Shown: one piece after another, positions 22,676-31,238 of the stretch
Numbering within the stretch: the stretch's first letter is position 1
Layout: each line of letters starts with the position of its first letter
Source: Nannocystis sp.
GTDB taxonomy: Bacteria > Myxococcota_A > Polyangia > Nannocystales > Nannocystaceae
Length of the DNA: 64,000 bases
Direction: 5' to 3'
Assembly: GCA_016712315.1 (NCBI GenBank)
Contig: JADJRG010000013.1
Coordinates: 1,896,001-1,960,000, forward strand
The notes under the pieces: generated by a model
Database searches by the model: none
Told to the model about the DNA's origin: nothing
What the model saw: the letters and a program-made list of their open reading frames with translations, nothing else
Made by a program: the position numbers and the translations under genes

Positions 22676-23992
22676 ATGAGTGCACCAGCCCGCCCGTCTC
22701 GCACCAAGCCCGTCGCTCAGGACCATGGACCTCGCCGCCGCGGCGATGAGGGCGGCGGCGGCGCTCCTCGACGTCGCGTGAGCGGCCCGCCGCGGCCGAC
22801 CTTGCGCGGGCCGACGGTGCGCGTGCCGATGTTGGTCGCGCGGCTGCTCCGCGCCGGCCACCCGTGGGTGTTTCGCAGCGCGATCCGACGCGGCCCCGAG
22901 GAGCTGGCCGAGGGCGAGAAGGTCGCGGTCATCGACGAAGATGGCTATCCGGTCGGCGTCGGCTTGGTCGAGCGCGAGGGCGCGATCGCGGTGCGTATGC
23001 TCGGCGCGGGGATCGACTTGCAGTGGGATCCTGCGGAGATGCGGAGGCGCGTCCAGGCCGCGCAGGCGCTGCGGGTGGGCCTCGGCGCGCCCGCGGCGGC
23101 GCGGTTGATCCACGGCGAGGCGGATGGGTTTCCGGGGATCGCGGTCGATCGACTCGGCGATTTTTTGTTGATCTACAAGTACGCGCGGCTCGCCGAGACC
23201 TACCTCGACGCGCTGGTGCCGATCCTCGCGGAGGAGCTGATGCCCGAGGGCGGCGGGATCTACATGCAGGACCGGATCCGCTCGGTAGTGCCCGACGATC
23301 GCCGGCCGCCCGCGTTTCACCTGGCTGGTAAGGCTGCGCCGCCGGAGGTGATCGTCGACGAGGACGGGCTCAAGTTCCACGTCGACGTCACGGCGCCGGT
23401 CTCACCGGGGCTCTTCCTCGACCTCCGTGAGGGGCGCCGCTTGCTCGAGGCGTGGGCGAAGGATCGCAGCGTGCTCAACCTCTTCTCGTACACTGGGGCG
23501 TTCGGGCTAAGGGCGCTGCGTGGCGGCGCTCGGGCGGTCACCAACGTCGACGCCGCGGCGCGCTCGCACGCGCGTTGCCGACAAAACCTCGCGTCCTCGG
23601 GCATGGAGCCGGAGGCCTGTGAGGCGGTCAACGGCGACGTCTTTAAGCACCTCGAGCGCTTCCGTCAGCGAGGGCGGGTGTTTGACCTGGTGGTGGTCGA
23701 TCCGCCGCCCTTCTCGAACGTCAAGGGCGCCATGTTCAGCGCGCTGCGCGACTGGGGGCACCTGGTGGCGGGCATCGCCCCGGTGGTCGCGCCGGGCGGC
23801 TTGGTGCTGGCGATCTGCAACGCTGTCCGGCTGACGGAGGAGGAGTTTCTCTTGGCGATCGCGGAGGGGGCGGCGGGGGTGGGGCGGCGCGCCAGGTTGA
23901 TCGCCGAATGTGGGCTGCCGCCGGACTTCCCCGTGCTGCCGGCGTTCATCGAGGGCCGCTATCTCAAGGTGAAGCTGTTCCAGCTCGCGTGA
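22676..23992 (+). CDS. Class I SAM-dependent rRNA methyltransferase, RlmI-like
   Basis: 438 residues from the ATG at 22676; an in-frame start at 22643 is possible. A low-complexity Arg/Gly/Pro leader of about 40 residues precedes a PUA domain (VRVPMLVARLLRAGHPWVFRSA). A linker with LIHGEADGFPGIAVDRLGD follows, then the methyltransferase fold: LFLDLREGRRLLEAWA, VLNLFSYTGAFGLRALRGGA (SAM loop), NGDVFKHL, and VVVDPPPFS (the NPP-like motif IV as DPPP). The family includes RlmI, which makes m5C in 23S rRNA, but the motif lacks the cysteine pair of true RlmI that I can identify, so the exact base is unknown. It is followed by alaS after 53 bases. Confidence 0.85.
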   Translation: MSAPARPSRTKPVAQDHGPRRRGDEGGGGAPRRRVSGPPRPTLRGPTVRVPMLVARLLRAGHPWVFRSAIRRGPEELAEGEKVAVIDEDGYPVGVGLVEREGAIAVRMLGAGIDLQWDPAEMRRRVQAAQALRVGLGAPAAARLIHGEADGFPGIAVDRLGDFLLIYKYARLAETYLDALVPILAEELMPEGGGIYMQDRIRSVVPDDRRPPAFHLAGKAAPPEVIVDEDGLKFHVDVTAPVSPGLFLDLREGRRLLEAWAKDRSVLNLFSYTGAFGLRALRGGARAVTNVDAAARSHARCRQNLASSGMEPEACEAVNGDVFKHLERFRQRGRVFDLVVVDPPPFSNVKGAMFSALRDWGHLVAGIAPVVAPGGLVLAICNAVRLTEEEFLLAIAEGAAGVGRRARLIAECGLPPDFPVLPAFIEGRYLKVKLFQLA

Positions 23993-24045
23993 GCAGACGC
24001 GGCCGCCGCGCGCGGATTTCGACTTTCGACTAGACTCGCGCGGCC

Positions 24046-26733
24046 ATGAGTACGCCGCTCCGCGCCCACGCGATCCGCAGCCGCTTCCTCGATTTTTTTA
24101 AGGATCGCGGCCACGCCCTCGTCCCGTCGTCGTCGTTGGTCCCACAAAACGACCCGACGCTGCTCTTCACCAACGCGGGCATGGTTCAATTCAAGGACGT
24201 CTTCGTCGGCCGCGATCATCGCCCCTACAGCCGCGCGGTGAGCGTGCAGCGCTGCCTGCGCGCTGGCGGTAAGCACAACGACCTCGACAACGTGGGCTTT
24301 ACGCCGCGGCACCACACGTTCTTCGAGATGCTCGGCAATTTTTCGTTCGGCGACTACTTCAAGCGTGACGCGATCCGCTGGGGTTGGGAGCTGCTGACAG
24401 AAGGCTTTGGGATCGCGGCGGATCGGCTGGTGGTGTCGGTGTTCAGCGGCGAGGGCGAGGCGGCGCCCTTCGACCAAGAGGCCTACGAGCTGTGGGCGGA
24501 GCTGATCCCACGCGATCGGATCTACGCGTTCCCCGCGAAGGAGAATTTTTGGCAGATGGGCGACACCGGCCCGTGCGGCCCGTGCTCCGAGATCCACATC
24601 TTCCACGGCGATCGCGCCCCCGGCGACGCCGGGCGTGAGGGCAAGTTCGGCCCGGCGTACGAGGACAAGCGCTACACCGAGCTGTGGAACCTGGTGTTTA
24701 TGCAGTACGAGAAGCTCGCGGACGGCTCGATGATCGCGCTGCCGCGGCCGAGCATCGACACGGGGGCGGGGCTCGAGAGGGTGGCGGCGGTGGTGGAGGG
24801 GGTCTCTTCGAACTACGGGACCTCGCTGCTGCGGCCGCTCGTGGGGGTCGCGAAGCGCCTGGCTGGCGTCGACGAGGCGAGCGAATTGGGCGCGGGTGAG
24901 TCGCCCTTCCAGGTGATCGCTGACCACGCCCGCGCGACCGCGTTCTTGATCACGGACGGGGTCTTCCCCGACCGCGCCGGCCGCTCGTATGTGCTCCGAC
25001 GGATCATGCGCCGGGCGATCCGTTATGGGACCTCGGTCGGCCTCGATCGGCCGTTCTTCCACGAGGTCTGCGCGAAGGTGGTCGAGGACTTCGGCGAGGC
25101 GTATCCAGAGCTGCGTGAGCGGTCGGCGACGATCGAGGAGGTGGTGCGCACGGAGGAGGAGTCGTTCCGCCGCACCCTCGGCCGCGGCCTGCGGCGCCTC
25201 GAGGTCGCGCTCAGCGAGCTGGGCGCGGGCGCGGCGAAGGAGTTCCCGCCGGCGATCGCGGCCGATCTCTATGACACCTACGGCTTCCCGATCGACTTGA
25301 CCGGGGTGATCTGCCGCGAGCACGGGCTCGCGCTCGACGAGGCCGCCGTGGAGGTCGACGTGCACCGACGCCAAGGCGCGGGCGAAGGTGACGTGCAGCT
25401 CGGCCACGAGCGCCGCGTCGGCGACCATTACTTCGCGATGCAGCGGGCGTTCGCCGCGGAGAGCCGCTTCGTCGGCTACGAGGTCGATGCGGTCGCGGAC
25501 GCGCGGGTGCTCGGGATCGCGGTCGGCGGCGAGCTGGTCCAAGAGGCAGGTCCTGGGGTCGAGCTCGAGATCGTCGTCGATCGCACGCCGTTCTACGCGG
25601 AGAGCGGCGGTCAGGTCGGCGACGTCGGGGCGCTGCGCGGCGCGGGCGTGTTGTTGGAGATCGTCGACGTGCAGCGGCCGACCGGCGATCTGCACGTGCA
25701 CCGCGGGATCCTCCGCGAGGGCTCGCTGCGGGTCGGGGCCCACTATGAGCTCGCGATCGACGCCCAACGCCGCGACGCGATCCGCCGCAACCACAGCGCG
25801 ACGCACCTCCTGCACCACGCGCTCCGCAAGGTGCTCGGTGGGCATGTCGTGCAGAAGGGGTCGCTGGTCGCTCCCGACCGGCTCCGCTTCGACTTCTCGC
25901 ACGCGCGCGCGCTCACCGAGGCGCAGCGGCAGGAGGTCGAACGGCTGGTCAACGCGGCGGCGCTGACCAACCGCGACACGCAGAGCCGCGAGATGTCGTT
26001 GCCCGCGGCCAAGCAGGCCGGCGCGATCGGCCTCTTTGGCGAGAAGTACGGCGAGCAGGTGCGAGTGGTTACGATCGGCGAAGAGAGCGTCGAGCTCTGC
26101 GGAGGTACACACGTGCGCCGCGCAGGCGACATCGGTCTGTTCGTGATCCTCTCTGAGGGCGGGATCGCGCAGGGCGTGAGGCGCATCGAGGCTGTCACCG
26201 GCATGGGGGCGCTGGACCACGTGCAACGCACCCAGTTGGTCGTGCAAGAGGCCGCGGAGCAGCTCCACGCCGCGAGCGCGTCGGAGCTCAATGAGCGCCT
26301 ACGTCGCCTCTTCGGCGAGCTGCGCGCCCGTGACCGTGAGATCTCCGAGCTGCAGCGCAAGCTGACCACCGGCGGTGGCGGCACGGACGAGGTCGTCGAG
26401 GTCGGGGGGATCCGGCTGCTCGCCAAGGTGGTGGACGTGGCCGATCCGAAGGCGCTGCGCGACGCGGCCGATGCCCTCCGCGATCGACTGGGCTCTGGCG
26501 TCGTCGTGCTGGGCGCCGAGCGCGACGGCAAAGCGACGCTCTTGGTCGCGGCGACCAAAGATCTGCTCGGCCGAGTGCACGCGGGTCAATTGGTCGGCGT
26601 GCTCGCGGTGCATGTCGGCGGGCGGGGAGGCGGTCGCCCCGAGCTCGCGCAGGCGGGGGGGCCAAACCCCAGCGGGCTCAAGATCGCGATCGCGAGCGCG
26701 GCGGCGGCGCTCACCGAGCAAGTCGGCGTCTGA
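24046..26733 (+). CDS. alaS: Alanine--tRNA ligase
   Basis: 895 residues, close to the usual 870-900. The class II core at the N-terminus has FFKDRGHALVPSSSLVPQND, the NPTLLFTNAGMVQFKDVF-type block, and HTFFEMLGNFSFGDYFKRD. The editing domain has the zinc-binding set His583 and His587 (HSATH) with Cys685 and His689 (CGGTH), so Ser/Gly mischarging can be corrected. The C-terminal C-Ala region ends in GGRGGGRPELAQAGG. It charges tRNA-Ala. The ATG at 24046 gives the standard N-terminus. A TAGACT box about 15 bases upstream could be a -10 element, but no matching -35 stands out. The next gene starts 33 bases after the stop. Confidence 0.98.
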   Translation: MSTPLRAHAIRSRFLDFFKDRGHALVPSSSLVPQNDPTLLFTNAGMVQFKDVFVGRDHRPYSRAVSVQRCLRAGGKHNDLDNVGFTPRHHTFFEMLGNFSFGDYFKRDAIRWGWELLTEGFGIAADRLVVSVFSGEGEAAPFDQEAYELWAELIPRDRIYAFPAKENFWQMGDTGPCGPCSEIHIFHGDRAPGDAGREGKFGPAYEDKRYTELWNLVFMQYEKLADGSMIALPRPSIDTGAGLERVAAVVEGVSSNYGTSLLRPLVGVAKRLAGVDEASELGAGESPFQVIADHARATAFLITDGVFPDRAGRSYVLRRIMRRAIRYGTSVGLDRPFFHEVCAKVVEDFGEAYPELRERSATIEEVVRTEEESFRRTLGRGLRRLEVALSELGAGAAKEFPPAIAADLYDTYGFPIDLTGVICREHGLALDEAAVEVDVHRRQGAGEGDVQLGHERRVGDHYFAMQRAFAAESRFVGYEVDAVADARVLGIAVGGELVQEAGPGVELEIVVDRTPFYAESGGQVGDVGALRGAGVLLEIVDVQRPTGDLHVHRGILREGSLRVGAHYELAIDAQRRDAIRRNHSATHLLHHALRKVLGGHVVQKGSLVAPDRLRFDFSHARALTEAQRQEVERLVNAAALTNRDTQSREMSLPAAKQAGAIGLFGEKYGEQVRVVTIGEESVELCGGTHVRRAGDIGLFVILSEGGIAQGVRRIEAVTGMGALDHVQRTQLVVQEAAEQLHAASASELNERLRRLFGELRARDREISELQRKLTTGGGGTDEVVEVGGIRLLAKVVDVADPKALRDAADALRDRLGSGVVVLGAERDGKATLLVAATKDLLGRVHAGQLVGVLAVHVGGRGGGRPELAQAGGPNPSGLKIAIASAAAALTEQVGV

Positions 26734-26766
26734 GCGCTCTGGGCGCCCGTGATACAGTGCAGGCGC

Positions 26767-28029
26767 ATGCGCCAGCTCGATCACGCCAGCGTCAGCCCTG
26801 CCGTAGACGTCGTCCTCAGGTGGGCGAGGCGCCGCGCCGAGGTGATCTTGGACGAACTCGGCGGGGATCCCGAGGAGATCCTCGACTTTCTGCTCGCTCG
26901 TCTCGCGCAGGGAGAATTTCCGATCCTCGACGGCAGCGCCGCGGTCGACCCCTACGAGGAGCCGGAGCGCGCCGCGGCGCCTGCTCGTGCGCCTGTCCGC
27001 GAGCCCGAGCACGAGCCTGAAGATCGCTCGCGGGCCGGCGAGGGCGTCGCGGTGGCGCAGCGGGTGCTCGCGGAGCTGGGGGCGGTCGATGATGGCAACG
27101 CCAGCGCGAGCGTCGGTGCGGTCGATGACGACTCCTCGGGCGATCCGCTGGCGGCGCTGGTCGATCTTGACTCGTTCGAGGAGCCGGAGCCGCCGCTGCT
27201 GCACTTCCCGGATGATGATGACGACGACGCCGCGCAAGGAGCGGCGCCCGCGGCGCTCACGCTCGCCGAGAAGTCGTCCTCTGGTGTGCCCGAGGACGAC
27301 GATGAGGCTGGACTCGGCCCGGTCGCGGGTGCGCCGGCCGATGAGGATGACGCCTTGAGCGCGCTCGCGGACGACGATGTGCGCGCCGCGGCCGCCGCGC
27401 GCGCGTCGATCTTGGATGAGCTCGGGCCGCCGTTGCTCCCGGACTTCGATGAACCAGCCTCGCCGGCGCGCGCGTCGGGGCCCGATGACTCTTCGATGCT
27501 GGACCCGCCGCTGCTACCCGGTCTCTTGGATGAGCCAGTGCCCGCGCTCCCAGCGATGGAGCTCTCCTCAGGAGCCGAGGAGCTGCCGCAGCCGGCGCCT
27601 GATGATCGTTGGTCCGGTGAGAGCGACTGGTCTGACCGCTCCTTCCTCATCGGCATCCCGGATGATGAGACGATCGCCGCCGCCGCCGCTGAGCTCCGGC
27701 GTGATGGCCCTGGTGACGGCGTGCCTGTCGCCCGGCGCCGTGAGCCGTCATCGCAGAAGACGCGCGCGGCCGCCAGCGAGCCGGTAGAGGCCGCGGCGCC
27801 CGCTCCTCCGGTCAACGACAAGGGGAAGAAGGGCAAGGGGAAGGGGAAGGCCAAGGAGAAGACCACGCCGCAGGCCGCGGCGTCGAGGATCGTGGTGCTC
27901 GAGCAGCCGCGCTCGCGCCGACGCGCCGATGACTCGCGGCCGATGCTCGAGATGGGCGGTGACGGGATCGAGGAGCTCGAGGTCGATGAGATCGAGGAAC
28001 TCGACGCGGAAGAGATCGAGCTCGAGTGA
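26767..28029 (+). CDS. Acidic low-complexity protein of unknown function
   Basis: 420 residues from the ATG at 26767 (a GTG at 26749 is also in frame). Residues 1-60 look folded and helical (VVLRWARRRAEVILDELGGD and LDFLLARLAQGEFPILDG). From about 65 to 330 it is Asp/Glu/Pro/Ala/Ser-rich and probably disordered, with repeated motifs of the form DEPxxPxLP and LLPDFDEPAS. A short Lys/Gly-rich basic block (KGKKGKGKGKAKEK) follows, then a strongly acidic tail of EIEELD-type units. No signal peptide, no membrane span, no catalytic motif. It follows alaS by 33 bases on the same strand and converges on the glutamate-cysteine ligase gene. I do not recognise a family. Confidence 0.7.
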   Translation: MRQLDHASVSPAVDVVLRWARRRAEVILDELGGDPEEILDFLLARLAQGEFPILDGSAAVDPYEEPERAAAPARAPVREPEHEPEDRSRAGEGVAVAQRVLAELGAVDDGNASASVGAVDDDSSGDPLAALVDLDSFEEPEPPLLHFPDDDDDDAAQGAAPAALTLAEKSSSGVPEDDDEAGLGPVAGAPADEDDALSALADDDVRAAAAARASILDELGPPLLPDFDEPASPARASGPDDSSMLDPPLLPGLLDEPVPALPAMELSSGAEELPQPAPDDRWSGESDWSDRSFLIGIPDDETIAAAAAELRRDGPGDGVPVARRREPSSQKTRAAASEPVEAAAPAPPVNDKGKKGKGKGKAKEKTTPQAAASRIVVLEQPRSRRRADDSRPMLEMGGDGIEELEVDEIEELDAEEIELE

Positions 28030-28044
28030 CGGGACCCTCGCGTC

Positions 28045-29469
28045 TCAGGCGTCCGGCAGGGGATCGTCGCTGACCCCAGCGCCGGCGAAGTGGAAGGCGC
28101 GGGTGAACGCGAGGCGTCCCGCGCCATCACGGCCCGCGGCCGCGCCGATCGCCTCGATCGCCTCGTCCGCGGGGCAGCGGCCGCTCTGGATCAGCGCCTC
28201 GATCGCGTCGAGGAAGCGCGCCTCGCTGCGGCCCTGGGCGTCGCGCTGGTCGAGGCGATTGAGCCCAGCGCGGGCGCTCGCGAGGAGGCGTACGCAGAGC
28301 TGATGGACACGCGGTGAGCGCACGGAGTGGCGCCGACACTCGTCCCAGAGCGCGAGCCGCTGCCCGTCGTCGAGCTCGGCGACGAGCTCCCACGCGGCGG
28401 CGCCCGCGTCCTCATCGTAGAGGATCCCCTTCCACATCGCTGGTAGCGCGCAGAGGTAGCGCGAGCCGACCGCGTCGGCGCCGCGCACCTCGATAAAGGG
28501 CTTGAGCCGCGCCTCGGGGAAGACAGTGCTCAGGTGCAGCGCCCAATCCGCCGCGGTCGCCCGCTGGATCACGCCGTCCGGGTCGACGAAGCCGTCACGC
28601 ATGAACTCCGCGAAGGGGCGGTGGAAGGGGTGATAGCGGCCGCGACGGCGGACGAAGAACATCGGCACGGCGAGCGCCCAGTCGACGTAGCGCTCGTACG
28701 AGAAGGGCTCATGGAAGGCGAACTCGAGGATTCCGCAGCGATCGGGATCGACGTCTGACCAAACCCGGCTGCGCATCGTCGCGAAGCCGCTCACGGCGCC
28801 CTCTTGGTAGGGCGAATTGCCGAAGATCGCCGTCGCGAGGGCGCTCAGGCCCATCGCCAGGCGGAAGCGCTGGCCGCACTGGGCCTCCGAGGCGTAGTCG
28901 AAGTTCGCCTGGACGGTGCAGGTGCGGAGCATCATGTCCAGGGCCATCGCGCCGCGGGTCGGTAAGTACGCCTGCATCACCGCGTAGCGGGGTTTGGGCA
29001 TCCGCGGGATCTCTTCGCGGGTCGCGAAGGGGTGGAAGCCGGTCGCCAGCCAGGCGAGCCCGAGCGGTCGGGAGACCGCGTCGATCTCTCTGAAGTGCTC
29101 AGAGAACTCGGCGCAGGTCTGGTGGATCGTCAGGAGCGGCTTGCCGCTGAGCTCGAGCTGCCCGCCGGGCTCCAGGGTGATCGTCGCCCCGTCGCGCTCG
29201 AGGGCGATCATCTCCCCATCGGTGCCCCGGTCGGCGCCAGGCCGCCAGCCATAGCTTTGCAGGCCGATCAGCACCGGGAGGATGTGGTCCTGATAGTTGG
29301 CCGGCCGCGGGCTGCCGTCCGCGTGACCGAGCCAGAGGCCGAATTTCTCCTGTTCGGTCCCCACCATGTGGGTGGCTGGGTCAGGGCGCTCGGCGCGACG
29401 GAACAGCTCCGTGAGGTCTTCGCGCTGGAGGGGAGGGGCGGCGTCTAGCTCGATGGGTTCCCGGCTCAC
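28045..29469 (-). CDS. gshA: Glutamate--cysteine ligase, plant/proteobacterial (GCS2) type
   Basis: 474 residues from a GTG start; usual for the plant-type class, and distinct from the E. coli GshA family. Recognised from GTEQEKFGLWL (acidic ATP/Mg site), ITLEPGGQLELSGKPL, TGFHPFATREEIPRMPKPRY and TCTVQANFDYASEA. It joins glutamate and cysteine as the first, rate-limiting step of glutathione synthesis in the cytoplasm. No gshB is in view. The gene converges on the acidic protein with a 15-base gap and diverges from the bactofilin genes across 150 bases. The gene symbol follows function, not orthology to E. coli. Confidence 0.9.
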   Translation of the reverse strand: MSREPIELDAAPPLQREDLTELFRRAERPDPATHMVGTEQEKFGLWLGHADGSPRPANYQDHILPVLIGLQSYGWRPGADRGTDGEMIALERDGATITLEPGGQLELSGKPLLTIHQTCAEFSEHFREIDAVSRPLGLAWLATGFHPFATREEIPRMPKPRYAVMQAYLPTRGAMALDMMLRTCTVQANFDYASEAQCGQRFRLAMGLSALATAIFGNSPYQEGAVSGFATMRSRVWSDVDPDRCGILEFAFHEPFSYERYVDWALAVPMFFVRRRGRYHPFHRPFAEFMRDGFVDPDGVIQRATAADWALHLSTVFPEARLKPFIEVRGADAVGSRYLCALPAMWKGILYDEDAGAAAWELVAELDDGQRLALWDECRRHSVRSPRVHQLCVRLLASARAGLNRLDQRDAQGRSEARFLDAIEALIQSGRCPADEAIEAIGAAAGRDGAGRLAFTRAFHFAGAGVSDDPLPDA

Positions 29470-29619
29470 GTGAGGAGGCTCCAGGGCGAAGGGGTGGCGG
29501 AGTATGCGGCGAGTCGACGCGAGCCGCCAGGGGGGCGCTCGCTTGACCGGGCGTCGGCGCCGTTGTTAGCCTGCGCGCGCGTCCCTTCACCTGCGGGTTG
29601 AGGCGCCGCGAGATCTCCG

Positions 29620-29988
29620 ATGGCTGGAACCATGAACACGACCCCCTGCTTCATCGGCCCTCGGATGACCGTGCGTGGCGCTCTTTTGGGTGAGGACGAC
29701 CTGGTGGTCGAGGGCAGGGTCGAGGGGAGCATCGCGATCGCGGGTCACTTGGTGATCGCCGAGGGCGGCGTGGTCGAGTCGGACATCGAGGTCGAGAGCG
29801 TGGACATCCGCGGCCAGGTCGTGGGCGATGTGATCGCCTCGTCCTCGGTCACTATTCATCCGGGCGCGCAGGTCCACGGCAACGTCCGCGCGCCGCGGGT
29901 GGTCATCGAGGACGGCGCGCACTTCAAGGGCTCCGTCGAGATGGACGTCGAGCTGCCCGAAGGGCTAGCACGCGTGCGCGCCCGCTAG
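29620..29988 (+). CDS. Bactofilin (first of three)
   Basis: 122 residues; an internal ATG at 29632 is also possible. It is built of short beta-helix repeats typical of bactofilins, in order: IGPRMTVRGALLGEDDLVVE, GRVEGSIAIAGHLVIAEGGV, DIRGQVVGDVIASSSVTIHP and VHGNVRAPRVVIEDGAHFKG. Bactofilins polymerise into membrane-associated filaments that position cell-shape or chromosome-segregation factors. The repeat core fills nearly the whole protein, with only short tails. It is the first of three consecutive bactofilins, an arrangement reminiscent of Myxococcus BacN-BacO-BacP. Assignment to those individual names is not made because I cannot align them here. Confidence 0.93.
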   Translation: MAGTMNTTPCFIGPRMTVRGALLGEDDLVVEGRVEGSIAIAGHLVIAEGGVVESDIEVESVDIRGQVVGDVIASSSVTIHPGAQVHGNVRAPRVVIEDGAHFKGSVEMDVELPEGLARVRAR

Positions 29989-30016
29989 GCCGCTGGGACA
30001 GGAACGAGGAGGGACC

Positions 30017-30331
30017 ATGGCTGGCACCGTGATAGGTAGGACGATCGTGATCGACGGCGAGCTCGCGGGTGATGAGGCGCTGGTCGTCCACGGCACCATC
30101 AAGGGCAAGATCGAGGTGCGTCAACGGGTCGAGGTCGCCGCCGACGGGGTCGTCGAGGCGGTGATCGCCGCGCCACAGGTGACCGTGCACGGCACCGTCG
30201 TCGGCGACATCTTCGCGAGCGAGCGCGCCGATCTGCGGCCTGAGAGCCAAGTGATCGGTAATATCCGCGCCCCGCGCGTCCTCATCGCCGACGGCGCTGC
30301 CTTTAAGGGCAGCGTCGATATGGGGGGCTGA
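30017..30331 (+). CDS. Bactofilin (second of three)
   Basis: 104 residues, the shortest of the three. GGAGG lies about 5 bases ahead of the ATG. Bactofilin repeats run throughout: IGRTIVIDGELAGDEALVVH, GTIKGKIEVRQRVEVAADGV, TVVGDIFASERADLRPESQV and IGNIRAPRVLIADGAAFKGS. No extra domain. It starts 28 bases after the first bactofilin stop and is followed four bases later by the third, so the three form one operon and may co-polymerise. Confidence 0.93.
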   Translation: MAGTVIGRTIVIDGELAGDEALVVHGTIKGKIEVRQRVEVAADGVVEAVIAAPQVTVHGTVVGDIFASERADLRPESQVIGNIRAPRVLIADGAAFKGSVDMGG

Positions 30332-30335
30332 CCCA

Positions 30336-31133
30336 GTGGCGATCGCACAGCGACAAGGCGCTCCGAAGCTCGGCAGCGAGGGGATCTCGACGGTCATCGG
30401 TCCGGAGATCCAGGTGGTCGGCCGGATTGAGGGGAGCGAGGAGCTCCGGATCCAAGGCTATGTCGAGGGCACGATCCAACTGAGCGAGGCGTTGATCGTC
30501 GAGGCGAGCGGTGTCGTGGTGGCTGACGTGCGCGCGCGTGATGTCGTGATCGCGGGGATCATCGTCGGTGACGTGCTGGCGAGCGGCAGGGTCGTGCTGC
30601 AAGCGGGCGCACGGGTCGTGGGGAACATCACCGCGCCACGCGTCAGCGTCGCCGCTGGCGCTGCGCTGCGTGGTCAGGTCTCGATGGGCGACTCTGGTGA
30701 AGATGGCCCGGCGGAGGGCTCAACAGGCGGGCGCACCTCCTTCGGTCGTTGGCGCGGAGGCGGTAGCGCGAGCGGAGGGAGCAGCGGCGGGCGCGCTCCC
30801 GCGCGGGGTGTGATCCCAAAGATCACGCGCACGCCGAGTCGGAGCGCGGCGGCGCCGGCCGTGCAGCGCGCGACCGCGCGCGCACAAGAGCGCGAAGACG
30901 CTCCTGGCCCGCGGATACCGCCGCGCCGCTTCACTCGCGAGGAGCCGCCCGTACCCGCGTCGCCGGCGGATCAACACGCTCAGGACGAGATCGACGGGGA
31001 TGGGGACGTGGGCGCTGAGGATGAGCTGATTGAGGTCTCCGAGGACGGTACCGTGACGACCAGCCTCGGGAAGAAGCAAGCCGCGCGCCCGCGGCTGCCG
31101 GTCCGCGGCAAGCACATCGTCGAGCACCGCTGA
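30336..31133 (+). CDS. Bactofilin (third of three) with long C-terminal tail
   Basis: 265 residues from a GTG. The bactofilin core is residues about 18-118 (TVIGPEIQVVGRIEGSEELR, YVEGTIQLSEALIVEASGVV, IIVGDVLASGRVVLQAGARV). It is followed by a 145-residue tail that is first Gly/Ser/Arg/Pro-rich, with RGVIPKITRTPSRSAAAPAV, then acidic (QDEIDGDGDVGAEDELIEVS), then basic (KKQAARPRLPVRGKHIVEHR). Such tails on one member of a bactofilin group are known to recruit partners, as in Myxococcus BacP with PadC and small G proteins; that role here is inference. It ends the bactofilin operon. Confidence 0.92.
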   Translation: MAIAQRQGAPKLGSEGISTVIGPEIQVVGRIEGSEELRIQGYVEGTIQLSEALIVEASGVVVADVRARDVVIAGIIVGDVLASGRVVLQAGARVVGNITAPRVSVAAGAALRGQVSMGDSGEDGPAEGSTGGRTSFGRWRGGGSASGGSSGGRAPARGVIPKITRTPSRSAAAPAVQRATARAQEREDAPGPRIPPRRFTREEPPVPASPADQHAQDEIDGDGDVGAEDELIEVSEDGTVTTSLGKKQAARPRLPVRGKHIVEHR

Positions 31134-31143
31134 GCGCCCGGTT

Positions 31144-31171
31144 CTTGCCCTATCGGCGTAAAAAGGGCAGG
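31144..31171 (+). terminator. Hairpin after the bactofilin operon
   Basis: CTTGCCCT (31144-31151) pairs with AGGGCAGG (31164-31171) with one G-T wobble; the loop holds AAAA. It lies between the third bactofilin stop and the lipoprotein gene. There is no T-run, so it is a weak terminator or processing site candidate. Confidence 0.35.
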
Positions 31172-31238
31172 CTGGTCCCTCTCTTGCTGACCGGTGGCTG
31201 AAGATTCACGGCCTACAGCAGGAGGAGGTGTCAGACCC

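Noticed and set aside
23959..26268. A 769-codon minus-strand frame opposite alaS
   Set aside because: Arg/His/Asp/Leu-rich shadow of a certain gene with no recognisable motif.
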